Source: Aquatica leii (taxonomy: Eukaryota; Arthropoda; Insecta; Coleoptera; Lampyridae). From it: a stretch of DNA of 64,000 bases. The stretch spans positions 165,972,035-166,036,034 of the forward strand of contig CM069432.1 in assembly GCA_035610365.1 (NCBI GenBank), read 5' to 3'. The first letter of the stretch is position 1; every line of letters starts with the position of its first letter. The notes under the pieces were generated by a model. It had not been told where the DNA came from. It did no database searches and worked only from the letters and a program-made list of their open reading frames with translations. Shown here piece after piece: positions 1-12,191 of the stretch. Made by a program: the position numbers and the translations under genes.

Positions 1-3000
1 GGCGTTAACTTTTCACCTAGCTTATTAAGAATTTTTTCAGCAACAACACCATTGATGCTTAATCCTTGGTCAACGAATCTTTTCAAAACCTCTTCGCAGA
101 CCACAAGAAAAGAGCGCCAGTTATGAGTTAGGTCCCAAAGAAACTGGCTCATCACATCCGTTTTGTCTAAAGTCTTTTCTTCATTCTCTAGTACTACGTC
201 GCGTCGATCTAAATTTTCATATATGTACCGTAACGTAATCATGTACGCATCTAGATTTTGTGTTCTATAAAAAGCTGAAGATAACGGCCTTCTTAACAAA
301 TCTGGATGGTAATAAGCAGTAACGCGACTGGTTATAATAGATGCTTCCTCAATATCATTTCTTTGTAATAAAGAGTAAACTAAACTGCAAGCTGATGAAC
401 CAATTGACACATTGGCTTGTCTTAATTTTGACAGAACTTCTGTGCTTTTTCCTTTAATATTAGGAATTACATAATCTCTTATAGTTTCGGAAGAAGGTGG
501 AATATTGAAGTTGTTCATTTCAATCAAAACTTCCACTATACCGTCACCAGACGGATCGTTTGCTTTCGACACAATCAATGGCCAAAAATAGTGTTGACGT
601 ATTTCATGTCCGTTTTTTTGCAACTCTTTAATTAAAGAATAGGCTAATTTCTCTTTGCCCAATTCTAGACTAATTTCAGTTGCCAGCAATAAAGCTCTAC
701 TATGAAAATTTTCCGATTCTAATATTTTACAATACTCGATTACTTTTTCCACAGGCCTTTTCGCTTTTACCATTTGTTTTATAAAGAAGGAACCACTACT
801 TTGTAAATTTCCGTCAGGTTTAGTACCCCTTGACATTGATCGTAAAACTAACAATGCTGCTTCCTCTTTCCCGTTATTAATTAATCTATAAATTACGTTA
901 ATGGCGTCTTGATTGTAACCGAAAGCTTTTCTAACTTTACTTAAAACTACTGGCACATGGTTTGTATGTCCATTAGTAGCTAATGCGTGAACAATATCTA
1001 AATAATCTTTGTCTAACAAATAAATCTCATTTTGTTCACATTTGTCCAGTAATTTATTAATTGTTTCAATGTCAGCTTTTTTGGCATAACCACAAAGTAA
1101 AGTAGTATAAGTGTCAGCACTAGGTTCTAAGCCTGCTTTAGCCATTACAGACACGATACCTTCAGCCGACTCCATGTCACTGAAAATTAATAAAACAATA
1201 TTTTATACATTCTCAGACAAAAAAAACTTGCTTATATTAAAGTGATTATTTTTCAATGATGTGTTTTAATGCGTAAAAAAGTCGACTGAGAAAGAAAGAA
1301 AAATAGAAAAACAGAGAAAAAAGAAAATACACGAACTAATAGGGATAAATTATAAAAAAATTGCCAAGTAAGTGTCTCAAAACAAAACATGACAAAAACA
1401 AGATTCCAAAACAATAGGAAACAAGTTTAAATAATTCAAAAAAATAGACAATATCTTTGTAGCTTCTAAAGATTACGAAGTAGCTTTTGACAACGATATG
1501 GTGATACACACAAAGAGTAAACAAGGATAGAATATATGAAATAGTTTTTTGGTTAGAATCACACTAGTAAAAAAAGTCGGATCGGTTATAAGATCTATCT
1601 CTCAGGAGCCGAGAGTAGGGAATTTTCATGTCGATTTCCCATTACAGAAAAAAAAGTATCATGAATATGACATTAGCAAAGACATTGAATACTTTGATTT
1701 ACACTACACATATCATTAAAAAAACATGACAGCTGTGTCATTTAGATTTGATAGGGTACCGAAGTTCAAACAGCTACAAAATACTGTAGTTTGCTTATAA
1801 TGAATGAATGCTTTGTTAGCAGTGGTGTCAATACAAAATTAAAAATTTCTTTTTAATACAAGTATTATGCCTATACTGACGAAGAGTACTGACAACTCTA
1901 TTAGTATATTTCGGAACACAGTCATAGATTTATTATTAGAAAATATATGCTCACAGACAGTTTCTCACAGACAGTTTGCAAGCCAGATCTCTATCGGTAG
2001 CTAAATGTAGACACAATACTGAAGTGTTCTGTTCACGACATTGAAAAACATATTCAAACCGATAAACATAAAAATTTTTATGCGTTTCTGACAACATGCT
2101 TTTCACATTGTCAAACATCAGCAATCATGTAAATCAATGGACTGCACTAGTCGCTCCATGAAGACTATTTTCTCGGATTGTAATAGTGCAAACAGTGTTC
2201 CAAGGGAAAGAACGAAGACTCCATGGGTAATTGAACAAATGAAAGTAACCATGACGTAGAAAAAATATTCCTTATTCTAATACAATGTTTTAATTGGCAA
2301 GAAATTATTCAAACCAAATTGCTGAATATGTCAAGTACTTCTGATGAAACTGTTAATACGACAACCAAAATAATTAAAGCAAGCTTGCTAAACTATGAGT
2401 CGTTAAAAAAATGTGTCTATTTGAAGCAGATAACCCTAACGTTAATTTTGATGATGTGAATCAGAAAGTTATGTTCGAAATAATAAAAAAACTGAATAAA
2501 AAATATATTGTTGGAGTTGGGTACCCGCTGCGTATTCTACATAATTGTATTCAACATGTCACTGATAATCTTCGAATAGACATATGCCCTACTGCATAAA
2601 GCAAAGTTAATGATGTACCAAATGGATGACACCTCGAATGATTTTAAAGTTTTTAATTGGTCGACTAAAAAATCACAAAAAGATTGATTTTGAACAAATT
2701 ATTTCAATACATAAATGGAAAAGGGATTAATATTAATGATGCCAGTTTGCTAGATGAAGTTGTTGGTTTCAACAATTTTATAACTGAATACAACAACTCG
2801 TTTTTTTGATTTAATGGTCAAAAATAAAAAAATCAAGACTGCAAGAGACTGTGTATGTTTTATGTATTGTTTTGTTTGGACAGTAGAGTCGCGGTGATTC
2901 GAGTCTCGGTAGTTCAACGTTCCGGGTAATTATATTGTAGGCTTTAAAAAAATGAAAAAAAACGAACGACCGCTTCGTGATTGTACTTTTAAATTGCTTA

Positions 3001-6000
3001 TTATGTGTCCTGCAACTCATCGCACGTGAGCATGAATGAGCAAAAATGAGTGGACAATCAAAAATAAAGTTTATGCCAATTAAAAAGTAAATTAAACACT
3101 TTAAAAGACTACACAATGGAAAGACCTTGAAAAAACTTGCAGTTGAGTATGGTGTTGGTGACTACAGGGGATTGGCGTCAGAAACAAAATTGAAAAATTT
3201 TGAGAGTTCAAATATTTCGACGTCTGAAAAGAATAAAAAAATGCAAATATGAAGAAACAAATGAAGCTCTTTTGATCTGGTTCAGTTAACAACGGCAAAA
3301 AAGATGTCCTATTTGAAGCCCAAAAAGCATTGATTTTCAGAAACAATTGAAAGAATGCAACGACAATTTTATTGGTTCGACAGATGCAAGAAGCGGTAAC
3401 TCATTTTCCAACGTGACGAACTGAATTCAGCCTAAGGTTCAAGGAGTTTTAGAATACATGAAGAAAAACTACTGTCGTCGTTTGTTACAGTGTCTCCTGC
3501 ATTCACTAGACGGCATGAATAACATATATGATTTCCTTAAGAAAGCAACAATAAAAGACATAATCGATTGGATAGCAGAATCTTGAAATGAGGTGATAGC
3601 TGAAACTTTGAGCAAGTCTTGGAATAAGATTTTTAAAAAGTGCATTAAACAAGTGACAATGAAGATGATTTGCCATTAACAGAACTTTTTAGGAAGCTTC
3701 CCGGTTGTGAGAATACGGACGTGAATAAGGTTTCAGAATAGTTGAATAACGATGAGCAAATGCCAGTAGAGACTTACAAGTGATTAGAAACTCTACATGT
3801 AGCGCTGCGTTATATCGAGCAACAAGCCGAAGCAACACAGACTGACACGATGCTACCAAGGCGATAGCGTGACATTGTATTTCGAAAACGTGGCTTTATT
3901 TTGAAACAAAAAACCTTGGGCTGTTTAAAATGTTATGTTTTCTTAATGTGTAATATTTAGCGTTAACTTAACCATTTTGAAAGTAATATCCTAGAGTACT
4001 TGTAAATTAAATTATTATGTATTTTTCAATTTTGTCCATTTTTTTCGTGTAGTTTGAGTTTTTCATAAAGAAATTCAAGAGCCTTCTCGAAGTTGTTATC
4101 CATGTTCTAGAACGTATACCGAAAGATATAGAACATTCGAGAAGGATTTCCAAAATGTGTATAAATACGATTCAAACAAATCAAGGGCAGTTATTTCCCG
4201 TAACATAATTTATAGTGTAAGTGTTTTTATTAAATTTCCTTAGATTTAATTAGTTCGGTTAGTTTAAACGTGTACATATTTTTAGTAATAGTATAAATAA
4301 ATTAGTTAGTAATAATAAACTTTACAATAACCTAAAGTACAATCAGCACCGAATAGCTCCAATTATCGCGACTCAGTTGTATATGTTTATTAGTTTGTTT
4401 ATTTTTTTCAGTGAAAATGTTATGATTTGGTATTTCGGTTTAAATCAAAAAGTCCGGACAATAACGCAATCCCGACGAAAGTCTAAAAATCCAAATTCTG
4501 ATAACCCTACTCACGACGTACTAAACTCAATGCTTAAGAGGCTTATTTCGTCTACTCCATTTTGTCTAATTTTATTATTCAAAATACAACGTTATTTCGC
4601 ATCAAAGACAAAAATTATTCTAATAAAATAATTTTAAAATTAATAAATCTAGTGCGGTAAGTCATTTAAAATGCAAACAAATTAAAAATTTATTTTTAAT
4701 TTTGCAATTATACCGATTTTCTTAAAACTAATAACTTTCCGCGCTGTGTTAATTTTTTTAAGAAATATTCCAAGTTTCAGTTTGTTTATATATGCATTTA
4801 TTATTACATAATGCTTAAAATAAGCACTGTATAATTTATGCATTGAATAATGCTGCATTCTGGTGGAATAATACAAAACTATAAAATGGGCGGAGTTATA
4901 AAAAAACCTATTTGAATAGAGATAATTTCAATGCGTATTCAGAGTTCGGTTGTGTAAACCTAATTTTTGTGTTGCCAACGTCGCAAACGTCAATATTCGT
5001 TCGTTAGTGTAGTTACGTAATGAACGAAAAAAGCTCTAGGGTGGCAAAATGAAAACTAGGAATCCACATAAAATTAAGTGTTCAAAGTCAATTAATATAT
5101 TAGAACGAGTATGCGACAGGTGGAAAAATCATTTTAAAAACCTTGAAATTCAGTTAAAATTGAAGAAAAACGATGTTAAAGTTAATGTCAAATGTGACAG
5201 ATTTAGTAATAAATGTAGTATAGTCCTCGCAATTTTACTTTCGATGCACGTCATTAACGTCAGTGACGTAGTTATTCAACCATGTTGTCGGTATTATCAT
5301 GTAAACTTACTGTTTTCGTACATTCTTAATATTAGATTGCATATTACGTTTTCATTAAATGTTTCTACATTCGTAACAGTTGTACTACGCTTACGTTTTG
5401 AAGAGATCTAAGAACCTCGTTGTTAGCAACCGTTGTACATACAGAAATAACTATAGAATATATGTATGTATTACCACAATTTAAATATTAAGTAAAAGGG
5501 TACTTCTCGTACAGCATTTACTGATATCAATGGAACACCATTATCTCGTTCAAGCTCAAAATAGTACAGTTTTGTATCAAAAATAATTATAAAAAACAAT
5601 GAGCACTTTGACATAAAAAACACAAATTTAATTTGACAGATGTCAACAACGCTGCAACTGTAGTAAGCACACCAACAACGTGATAAAAAAAATTCAATAA
5701 GAAAATTCGGTATTTATTTAATTTTTGCTATAAATAGGGTGGTATGAATTTTACGTCATTAATGACGTGCATCGAAAGTTAAATTGCGAGGACTTTACCA
5801 ACATTATATTTCTGTTAATTTTTTTTTTATTTTTTAAAAAAAAATGTGATTTTATAAAAGGCAACACAAAAAATAATGTACATTACTCTCGTCGAAAGAA
5901 TCATAGCATAACTCACTCACATGCAACGCTCGACCGTGCGGCCTCGTGTCGCATTAACGTTCGTTATGCTATTTCTTACTTTCGACTCTTGTTACGTAAA

Positions 6001-9000
6001 CTACTATTTGATAATAGTGTTGAAATAAGTTTTATTTTGTGTGAATAACAATGGGAAGAAAACATAATGCAAAATCGGCGTATAGTTACGCTCGTCGTAA
6101 TCGACGCTTGGCTCAGCTACGACGGTAAATATAATTTAATTATCTTTAATAATTTTAATATAAAAAAAACACCGTTGGGCATTTTAGTAGAACAAGTAAG
6201 CTTATAATTAACGATATAAAGTTAATTTAAAAATATTTATGTTTTGTATTAGATAAAAAAAGACGATTCACTTTGGACCAAGAAAATGGAAAAACAACTA
6301 ACAAGTTTTTATTACAAGTGTTTACTTGCAGAAATCATTGATCCTAGGAAAACAAGAGGAATGGAAATAAGAAATCGACCACGGGAATAAGTCAACTATG
6401 TTATAGAGATAAGTGCTGGCTCTACTTGTGGTTTTATAAAATTTTCAGTTTTGAATAATTTGAGAGTTCACACAAAGTGACAAAAACAAATTTCACAGCG
6501 CAGAAATGATTGTTTCTAATAGTACACGATAACTTGTATTCAAACCTCAAGTTCTATTTTTCTAATTATATTATAGGTATGTTTTTCTTTTTGATTTTAA
6601 TTTAATATATTGTATTTTTTACATCCCTACGTCCTCTACGTCCCGCATCAGTATACGTTTATCCTTTTTTGAACTTTCTTTTCTTTGTCGCTGTTGAAAT
6701 GTTTCGTTTGGAAATAACCAAATAACCCTCTTAATATAAGATCTCAAGCTTTAACGGTTTTCTTTATTTAAATTATCAACGAAAGACCGAATAAAAATAT
6801 TTAACAAATTTTTGCACAATAAAAAGTAATAGCAAAAATGGGATTACAAGACAAGAGGCATTAAGCGATATTACCAATGGATATTACCTATCAACGTTAA
6901 ATAGCGGTTTATGCAAAAGTAGTGCCTCTTTTGTTTTTTTAATGTGTTTGCGTGTATTATCAAGTCAAATCGTTATACCCATCATTGTGAATATATTCTT
7001 TAATATTAATAGCAGACTTCTTTTTAAATCGGAGAGAGAGAAAAGTTCTACCCTAGCTCTGTTTCATTTTACCGGTACTGCCACGTTAACATCTACAATA
7101 TTCCTAAAATACCTAGAATTCTTTAAATGTCCCTAAATAATCCCTAAATAAACGTTGGGAGTGGTGTGCCTGCTTTGCAAAAAGTCAAAGACAATAACCT
7201 AACTTATAAATGAAAGTAGTTTGATAATTCCAATGGAAATTATCTACATAGTTTATATCATTACTATTATTTGAATTCTTAATAAATGGTTTGACTATTC
7301 ATTAGAACAATTGAAGTCTGTTGATCATTTTTGTTTTTATTACACCAACATTGAATAAGATATGTTCGAAACAATTCGGTATTTCACTCGACTAAAGAAT
7401 TCGATTATGTTTTCGATGCAAACTTATAATACATAATGAATCTGAACAGTTAATATTGTTCGGAGATGTAGTTTTTATAGTTGTTATTTTAACAATAATT
7501 CTAGTGATAGTTATTTCATTTTTATTATTGCTACTAACCGAGTTAACAACAATTTATTGTATATTATTTGAGTTATGCTTAATTATATAGTTCAGAGTGT
7601 ATTATATACATATTGCATATGATTATGAAATACATTTAATTTTTTCAATGATAATTTAATCATTTAAACATTCAATTGTGTCCATCACTAGTTATAGTCA
7701 TAATCGGAAGTTATAACTTTGTATGACTTTGTACATGTGACCCATAACGTGGCCCCTGCTTTTGTGTTTATTCAAGTTTGTTTTGGTTTTTTTTTCAGGC
7801 CTCGAGTGTTTTTCAAAAGTAAAACAATTAAAAGTTAGGTTATTGTTTTGTTTTGTTGTCAAGAATCAGTCAAGAATGACATTTATTTAGGGACATTTAC
7901 AAAAATTCTAGTTAGTTTAGGGTAATTGAAGGTGCTGATGTTGCAGCGCCGTTAAAATGAAATAGAGCTAGGGTAGAACTTTCCTCTCTCTCCGATTTAA
8001 AAAGAAGTCTGCTATTGAAGTACATATTCAGAGCACTATTACAAAATTGTATTATTAAGTTATATAAACTCAGGTACTATTTTTATGGCTGATGAGTTAC
8101 GTGAATTACGGAATCAACGATTAGAGGAGCAATCGCATGTGATTAGTATTAAAAGAAATAATAAATAAAGTAAGATAGAAAATTACAAAACATGAGAGTG
8201 CAAGAAAAAAATAACTCGTAAAATTGAAACAAAAGTGTTGTAAGGTCTACTATCAAACCCCACTCATTAGGTTATAGAACCCTTGTGGTGTTAGCGAATC
8301 CTTACGTTTTTTTTTATAGCGAAAGTGTAACTCCAACTCAAACATAGAATAATAAGAGTTAGTTGACTCACTTGCGCAAACATTTTAAATTTTAGGCATT
8401 ACTGGGGATTGAACCTGGGTAACTTATGATGAAAGTCAGAACTCTTTACCACTCTACCACAAACCCTATGTGCAAATCTTTCTTCAAACTAGGTATTATG
8501 TAATACATACTTCTTTTATTAAGTTAACCCTATCTCATCTCTAATTAAAAAATAGTAATTTACGTAATAAGAGTCGTAAGTAAGGAGTAGCATAACGAAC
8601 ATTAACGCGACGCGAGGCCGCACGGCCTGGTACTACATTTATTACTACATCTGTCAACTTCGACATTAACTTTAACACCTTTCTTTACAATCTTAACTGA
8701 ATTTTAAGATTTTTTAAATAACTTTGTACACACCTGTCGCATACAATTTCTAATATAATAATTGACTTTGAATATTTAGTTTTATGTGAATTTCTAGTTT
8801 TCATTTTGCCACCCTAGAGCTTTTTTCGCCCATTACGTAACTACACTAACAAACGAATATTGACGTTTGCAATGTTGCTGGCACACTAAATTCTTTAAAT
8901 AAACAAAAACAATAAATTGTTAAATTTAAAGAAAAATGGAAATATTAATAACTGCTATAGATAGATGCAACAATTGTGACAAGTAAATACTTACCCAAGT

Positions 9001-9768
9001 TGTGAGTGACCCATAATAAGTGCATTGAAGACATTTTCGTTTACTGGTAACTGTTTCTCCCTCATAAACTCCAGAATTTTTGTTGCACCTTCAATATCTC
9101 CTAATTGACAGTAACGAGATATTAAACGTTGATAAGTTACTCGATTTGGTTCGATTCTTTTTGATTCTAACTGGCTTAAGAATTCAGTTGGTGAAAATGC
9201 ATGTTCATTTTCTAAATATACTCTTAAAAGTGCATTATAATGTGATATATCCATAGGTACATTTAATTTAATCAGTGTATTCCATATTTCTTCAACCAAC
9301 TTCATTCTAACTTCTGGTAGTTCCTCTGGAACTAAACTACCACAGCATCGTATAACGAGTAGTGACTGTGAACTTGTAGCTGTACGTGAAGTTCGTATTT
9401 CTTCAAGTACATCTTCAATATCTCTTCTAGATATTCTTCCAACACGTCGTACATCTTGATCTAACCTTTTTAAGCTACGTTCCAAATTTTGTTCGTGCTG
9501 TGCTGTCACTTGACTGGTAAGGCTTCTGTAATTTGATTTACATTAATATTTTTGTAAATAAATAATATTGTAAAATCATCGAACCGGTATTTCATAATTA
9601 TTAAAGGTTATATAAAACTTAGTATACATACCGAGGAAGAAGACTGCAGAAGCATTGTGTAGTATTTACTAAATTACCGTCAAATTCCCGAGGAGTGTTA
9701 ATCACAACGTGACGAGCAAACCCGGCGATATATCTCACAAACTTTGAAGATCTTAAAATTGATGCCAT
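1..9768 (-). CDS. LRPPRC: LRPPRC / bicoid stability factor (5' part, PPR protein), runs off left edge
   Basis: Three exons are read on the minus strand: 9768-9632, 9525-8995 and 1179 to beyond base 1. All junctions are GT/AG and every join is in phase 2, so the frame stays open throughout. The first exon starts MASILRSSKFVRYIAGFARH, a basic amphipathic leader typical of mitochondrial import. The following residues are pentatricopeptide helices, including GHSQLGDMESAEG across the second junction and EPSADTYTTLLCGYAKKADI, in the order expected for LRPPRC family members. LRPPRC proteins bind mitochondrial mRNAs with SLIRP and stabilise them; the Drosophila homologue is bicoid stability factor. 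The 3' exons lie outside the window. Intron 2 (1180-8994) is unusually large because of transposon insertions. Family assignment is from recognised sequence pattern; orthology would need a search. Confidence 0.88.
2050..2800 (+). pseudogene. hAT-like transposase fragment
   Basis: The stretch lies inside intron 2 of the LRPPRC gene on the opposite strand. Translations in shifting frames resemble the hAT/DUF4371-type proteins common in insects: a segment with SMDCTSRSMKTIFSDC near 2120-2180, then an open frame 2411-2599 with ADNPNVNFDDVN and a LRILHNCIQH block that corresponds to the conserved cysteine/histidine region near the second catalytic acid. Homology continues weakly to about 2800. There are several frameshifts and stops and no complete ends were found, so this is a relic. 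The family call is from pattern memory. Confidence 0.5.
3090..3905 (+). pseudogene. Tigger/jerky-like (pogo group) transposase relic, internally deleted
   Basis: Plus-strand frames give an N-terminal CENP-B-type helix-turn-helix (GKTLKKLAVEYGVGD near 3122-3166), then a segment like EALLIWFSQQR near 3264-3296. The C-terminal part is also recognisable: SLDGMNNIYDFLKKATIKD, IIDWIAES, and NEDDLPLTELFRKLPGCEN, the acidic tail typical of insect Tigger elements. The central DDE core between them is largely missing. Many stops and frameshifts show long decay. It lies in intron 2 of the LRPPRC gene in the opposite orientation. No terminal repeats were identified. Confidence 0.6.
4963..6008 (+). repeat. 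Repeat family R1, copy 1 (interrupted by a nested MITE)
   Basis: This copy starts near GTTGCCAACGTCGCAAACGT and ends near TTACGTAAACTACTATTT. The same sequence recurs at 8550-8886 (minus), 58760-58980 (plus, 5'-truncated) and 60822-61272 (plus). The right part contains a strong inverted repeat, ATAGCATAAC...GTTATGCTAT, enclosing a GC-rich core (about 5905-5972). No protein and no obvious terminal inverted repeats were found, so the class is unknown. This copy is about twice as long as the others because of an insertion at 5221-5795. Confidence 0.75.
5221..5795. mobile_element. 575-bp MITE with about 42-bp inverted ends and TA target duplication
   Basis: The ends are inverted copies: the left begins TAGTCCTCGCAATTTTACTT and the reverse complement of the right begins AAGTCCTCGCAATTTAACTT, and the match continues through GATGCACGTCATTAA. 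TA is present immediately outside each end (5219-5220 and 5796-5797). The insertion splits repeat R1 exactly where two other R1 copies (near 61062 and 58805) read straight through as GTAGTACCAAC or TAGTACCAAC. This gives empty-site proof of insertion. No coding capacity. TA duplication suggests mobilisation by a Tc1/mariner-type transposase. Confidence 0.85.
6051..6128 (+). other. Short basic open frame resembling a first exon
   Basis: An ATG opens a 25-codon arginine-rich frame (MGRKHNAKSAYSYARRNRRL...) ending beside a GTAAAT donor-like site. It sits just after repeat copy R1 and resembles in length and basic character the first exon at 63563, which is also followed by a donor. No in-frame second exon could be joined. 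It may be a relic first exon of a transposon gene or chance. Confidence 0.2.
7010..8014. mobile_element. 1-kb non-autonomous element with long inverted ends
   Basis: The ends are TAGCAGACTTCTTTTTAAAT on the left and its near-perfect complement ATTTAAAAAGAAGTCTGCTA on the right. The inverted homology continues for about 140 bp, through GGAGAGAGAG, TTCTACCCTAGCTCT and an AAATGTCCCTAAATAA segment, with scattered mismatches and small indels. TTAA lies just outside the left end and TTGA outside the right, consistent with a mutated TTAA duplication. No coding frame is visible in the middle. It lies in intron 2 of LRPPRC. A 73-bp derivative with the same ends is at 12119-12191. Confidence 0.75.
8397..8472 (-). 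repeat. tRNA-like SINE head or decayed tRNA pseudogene
   Basis: Read on the minus strand the sequence has an A-box-like TGGTAGAGTGG and a perfect B-box GGTTCAATCCC about 45 bases downstream, the spacing of a Pol III internal promoter. A CTTTCAT stretch sits where the anticodon loop would be. The acceptor stem does not pair and the anticodon stem is imperfect, so it is not a working tRNA gene. A tRNA-derived SINE is the better reading; no second copy was seen in this window. Confidence 0.45.
8550..8886 (-). repeat. Repeat family R1, copy 2 (inverted, internally deleted)
   Basis: This is the reverse complement of the same unit as 4963-6008: it contains GCTCTAGGGTGGCAAAATGA and the start GCAAACGTCAATATTCGT on the minus strand, and ends in TTACGTAAATTACTATTT. 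Relative to the copy at 60822-61272 it lacks the segment between TAATAAATGTAGTACC and GGCCGTGCGGCCTCG, so the inverted-repeat core is halved. Confidence 0.75.
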
Positions 9769-9987
9769 GCTCAATACTAAGCACGAGAAGATAAGTTTCC
9801 AAATTGCATCATTTAGTAAGTTTTGATTTTGTTCTGTTGGTACTTTTTGTTGATATAAAAAAAAATTATTGAAAATTATATCTAATTTCTTATCATTTTT
9901 CTTTATATCACTTTATATTGTTAATACAAACATTTTTTTACTTGGTTCATACCATAGAGCAAAGATAATGTAACCATAGAGAAACAA

Positions 9988-10908
9988 AGGGGAAGAGTAT
10001 CAACTACTATATACAAATGTGACCGTTAGTTCTAAAAACCGTCCTTCGGGGCGTTGGTGGGCAATTTTGTAGGTGCGCAACGTTAATAAGATTGGTTCAG
10101 TTTCCCGCTAAATTGTCATTGTAAGTTTCTAACCTTGTTCGGGTGAGTATTCTCTTTAAATGTAATTATTAAATAAATATATTATAATATTTACTAGTTT
10201 TGAGTATAATCTTAATCAAAATTAATATATAATTATGCAAATGAATATCAACATGCAATGATTCTAATATTTTTCAAGTTTGTTATTTACAATTATCTTA
10301 ACCTTAATCGACATTACACATAATACCCATGTTAATTATTTATAATTATTGTAAAATATGATTATTAATTTAAATTATGTTTCCTATTCCAATAGATTAT
10401 ACATCGTCCTATTGTTCAACACGATTTATTCAAAAAATATTTAATTTAACTCTGCCTGTGATGACGATTTGGTGAACAACTAGCATTTGAGTCATCACTG
10501 CCGGTCCCAAGCTCGGATGAAAGAGGAGGGAATATAAACATGAATTCACTAAGATTCAAAAAAGATCGTAGAACCAACAATGATGAACAACATTTAATAT
10601 GACCCGAAGACAACACCCGCATAATATTGATCAGGAAATGTTTGTTCTAGATTATATATTCGTTATTCATTGTTTTTAAATGTAACATTCTATTTTCTGT
10701 ATGTAATAAACTGTTAATTACTAATTTTATTTTTGTTTATTTGTATATAAATTAATATCTACTTTTGAATTTAAGTGGAAACGCGCGCTTTTGTTTGCTG
10801 GTAAAGTAGAATTATTTATGATCATTTGACACCGTTTTAGTTCTAAAAACCGCCCTTCGGGGCGTTGTAACGTCCGAAAAATTTGTACGGAGTTGATACT
10901 CTTCCCCT
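9988..10908. mobile_element. 0.9-kb inverted-repeat element upstream of LRPPRC
   Basis: The ends are exact inverted copies of AGGGGAAGAGTATCAACT at 9988-10005 and 10891-10908. Inside each end lies a copy of GTTCTAAAAACCGYCCTTCG followed by GGGCGTT, in the same orientation, itself a small hairpin. No reading frame is visible. An 11-bp direct repeat GTTCATACCAT occurs at 9945-9955 and 10909-10919. The right copy abuts the element but the left copy is 32 bp away, so it may or may not be the target duplication. The element lies about 0.2 kb upstream of the LRPPRC start codon. Confidence 0.6.
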
Positions 10909-10919
10909 GTTCATACCAT

Positions 10920-12110
10920 CGACCTGGCAAGAACGGGAAGCTAGGTTTTTGTCAACAAACGGTACGCACTACAAACTACTTGTCAGACGACTATTTTGTT
11001 TGTTGACTTTTACATATTCCTACTACAAGTTAAAGATACATTGTATTTATATATTCAATTAATTTTAATATCTACGTACTTCAAATAATGCTATTAGAAC
11101 CAATTTTAAAATTTGAGGTTATAAGTACGTCAACGTAAATTGATTAGTGCGTTCTAACGTTTATTACTATTTAAAAACTGAAGGTTTTCATATTCATTTT
11201 AAAGAAAAGTTGTTACAATATTCACATGGTATTGATTCGAATGAACCTGGAAGTTATTTATATTGTATTTGTGCAAATAAAAAATGCTTTTTTTAACGCA
11301 TAATTATAAAAAAGTGACAATTTTTATAACCATTCTTTCAAAAACGAAAGAGCATTCAAAATAAACCATTGTAATAATAATGGGTCTTACATACACCCAC
11401 ACATTAAATTTAAAATTTGCGCTATTTGTTTTCCCCGCAACTGTAGAAACTAAAATGCATCATTTAAAATAGAATACAGAGTACCATTATTAAATAAAAA
11501 TGTAAAAGAAACAATGCATTGAAACGAGTTTTGTTAACGAGCATTATATCATTTAGTACATTGTGAATAAAACTTTCACCACTAAATCAATTACATTCAT
11601 CTAAACAACCAGAAAAGTAATCGCATTTGTCTGGACAAAACTTTTTGTTAAACAACCCCTTCAAAACTGTCACCAACATTTACATGGATTTAAAATCTTG
11701 ATCATGATCTTGGTCAGAAATGTTAATCTTTCGTTTTGCACTTATGGTTGAATATACTTATTATTTATTAGAACGGAGCTTGCTTGAGTTTATCTCTGAA
11801 AGAATAGATCAACATTAAATACATTTTAATTTTTTACAAACCAGCAAAAGTAAACTAAAGAGACACCAGAGACACAACCTCCAACAACCGTTTAGTAGTA
11901 AACTTTGAAAATGTTTAAAAATATCTATTGCGTTGCTTTAGTTAAGTTTTAACATCTCGACTTTATTTTCAGCTTTTCCACTTTCACTAACATTAAAATA
12001 TGTATTTAAAAAATTAACGATAAAATGTTAGTGAATGTCAAATCGACGTCAGTTTAAACGTAGTTGTGCGCATGCGTACAAACCCCCTGCGCAGATTCAA
12101 TTTGATCCGC
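10920..12110. other. Gene-free stretch
   Basis: AT-rich sequence without a convincing frame, terminal repeat or RNA gene. Nothing further could be supported. Confidence 0.6.
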
Positions 12111-12118
12111 ATTTTAAA

Positions 12119-12191
12119 TAGCAGACTTCTTTTTAAATCGGAGAGAGAGGAAAGTTCTACCCTAGCTCTATTTCATTCAAGAAGTCTGCTA
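12119..12191. mobile_element. 73-bp MITE, miniature of the 7010-8014 element
   Basis: It begins TAGCAGACTTCTTTTTAAAT, continues through GGAGAGAGAGGAAAGTTCTA and CCCTAGCTCTATTTCATT, then ends AAGAAGTCTGCTA. It is therefore the left end of the 7010-8014 family joined almost directly to the last 13 bases of the right end. TTAA follows the right end and TTAAA precedes the left, consistent with a TTAA target. Internal deletion of the longer element explains it. Confidence 0.75.

Noticed and set aside
2880-2925. Possible tRNA B box in GATTCGAGTCTCGG
   Set aside because: No A box at the right distance and no stem pairing.
4377-4631. 84-codon plus-strand open frame
   Set aside because: No recognisable motif, low-complexity start, and lies in AT-rich intron sequence.
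5049-5411. 120-codon plus-strand open frame with a transmembrane-like stretch
   Set aside because: It runs across the boundary between repeat R1 and the nested MITE, so it is not an evolved gene.
9945-10919. 11-bp GTTCATACCAT repeats as certain target duplication of the 9988-10908 element
   Set aside because: The left copy is 32 bp from the inverted end, so the match could be coincidental; kept only as a note.
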